From: Deltaproteobacteria bacterium | Lineage (GTDB): Bacteria; Bdellovibrionota; JACOXK01; 2-02-FULL-40-11 | Reading direction: 5' to 3' | Length of the DNA stretch: 5,027 nucleotides | Assembly: GCA_016193165.1 (NCBI GenBank) | Contig: JACPST010000046.1 | Span: forward strand, 1 to 5,027 | Part shown: piece by piece, positions 5,021 through 5,027 of the stretch | How the letters are laid out: the number at the start of each line of letters is the position of its first letter | Position numbering within the stretch: the first letter of the stretch is position 1 | Notes under the pieces: model-generated | Seen by the model: the letters and a program-made list of their open reading frames with translations, nothing else | The model's database searches: none | Told to the model about the DNA's origin: nothing | Made by a program: the position numbers and the translations under genes

Positions 5021-5027
5021 ATTTTTG

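Overview
The window is bacterial. Its genes are tightly packed, with Shine-Dalgarno sites in front of most starts, a tRNA whose CCA end is encoded, two proteins with Sec-type signal peptides and a toxin-antitoxin-like pair. Base composition looks moderately AT-rich by eye, and runs of A or T are common. No gene here fixes the phylum. The exported proteins, with no Gram-positive wall signals in view, fit a diderm lineage, but that is a weak inference.

Layout, left to right. Plus strand: an intact deoxynucleoside kinase (23-700), then a tRNA-Val(CAC) only 12 nt downstream (713-788). Next is a small secreted protein of unknown function (875-1228). Its stop codon overlaps the ribosome-binding site of an exported HEAT-repeat protein (1240-1886). 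The signal peptide of that protein lies in one frame and the HEAT repeats in the -1 frame. The two meet exactly at an A AAA AAA heptamer followed by TAG. A compact promoter and a perfect 16-bp palindrome then precede a two-gene operon (1951-2866) made of a Phd/YefM-like antitoxin and an overlapping nucleotidyltransferase. Minus strand: the right 2.1 kb holds one large coiled-coil protein, convergent with the nucleotidyltransferase gene.

The large minus-strand gene is open from 4714 to 2813, but coding-like sequence continues past both ends. Upstream, about 100 codons have no usual start codon in frame. A good Shine-Dalgarno site there points to ATG followed at once by TAA, one base out of frame. 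At the 3' end, the protein-like tail (a second Cys-Asp-Pro motif ending in GCVEQ) is in another frame and stops at 2871, just clear of the neighbouring gene. With the HEAT gene this makes three frame breaks in 5 kb. Real recoding, gene decay and assembly indels all have to be considered.

How the genes work together: the kinase and tRNA are housekeeping. The two secreted proteins look like one translationally coupled unit acting outside the cytoplasm. The antitoxin/nucleotidyltransferase pair looks like a self-regulated toxin-antitoxin or defence module with an unusual partner combination, and it is the best candidate here for a poorly described system.
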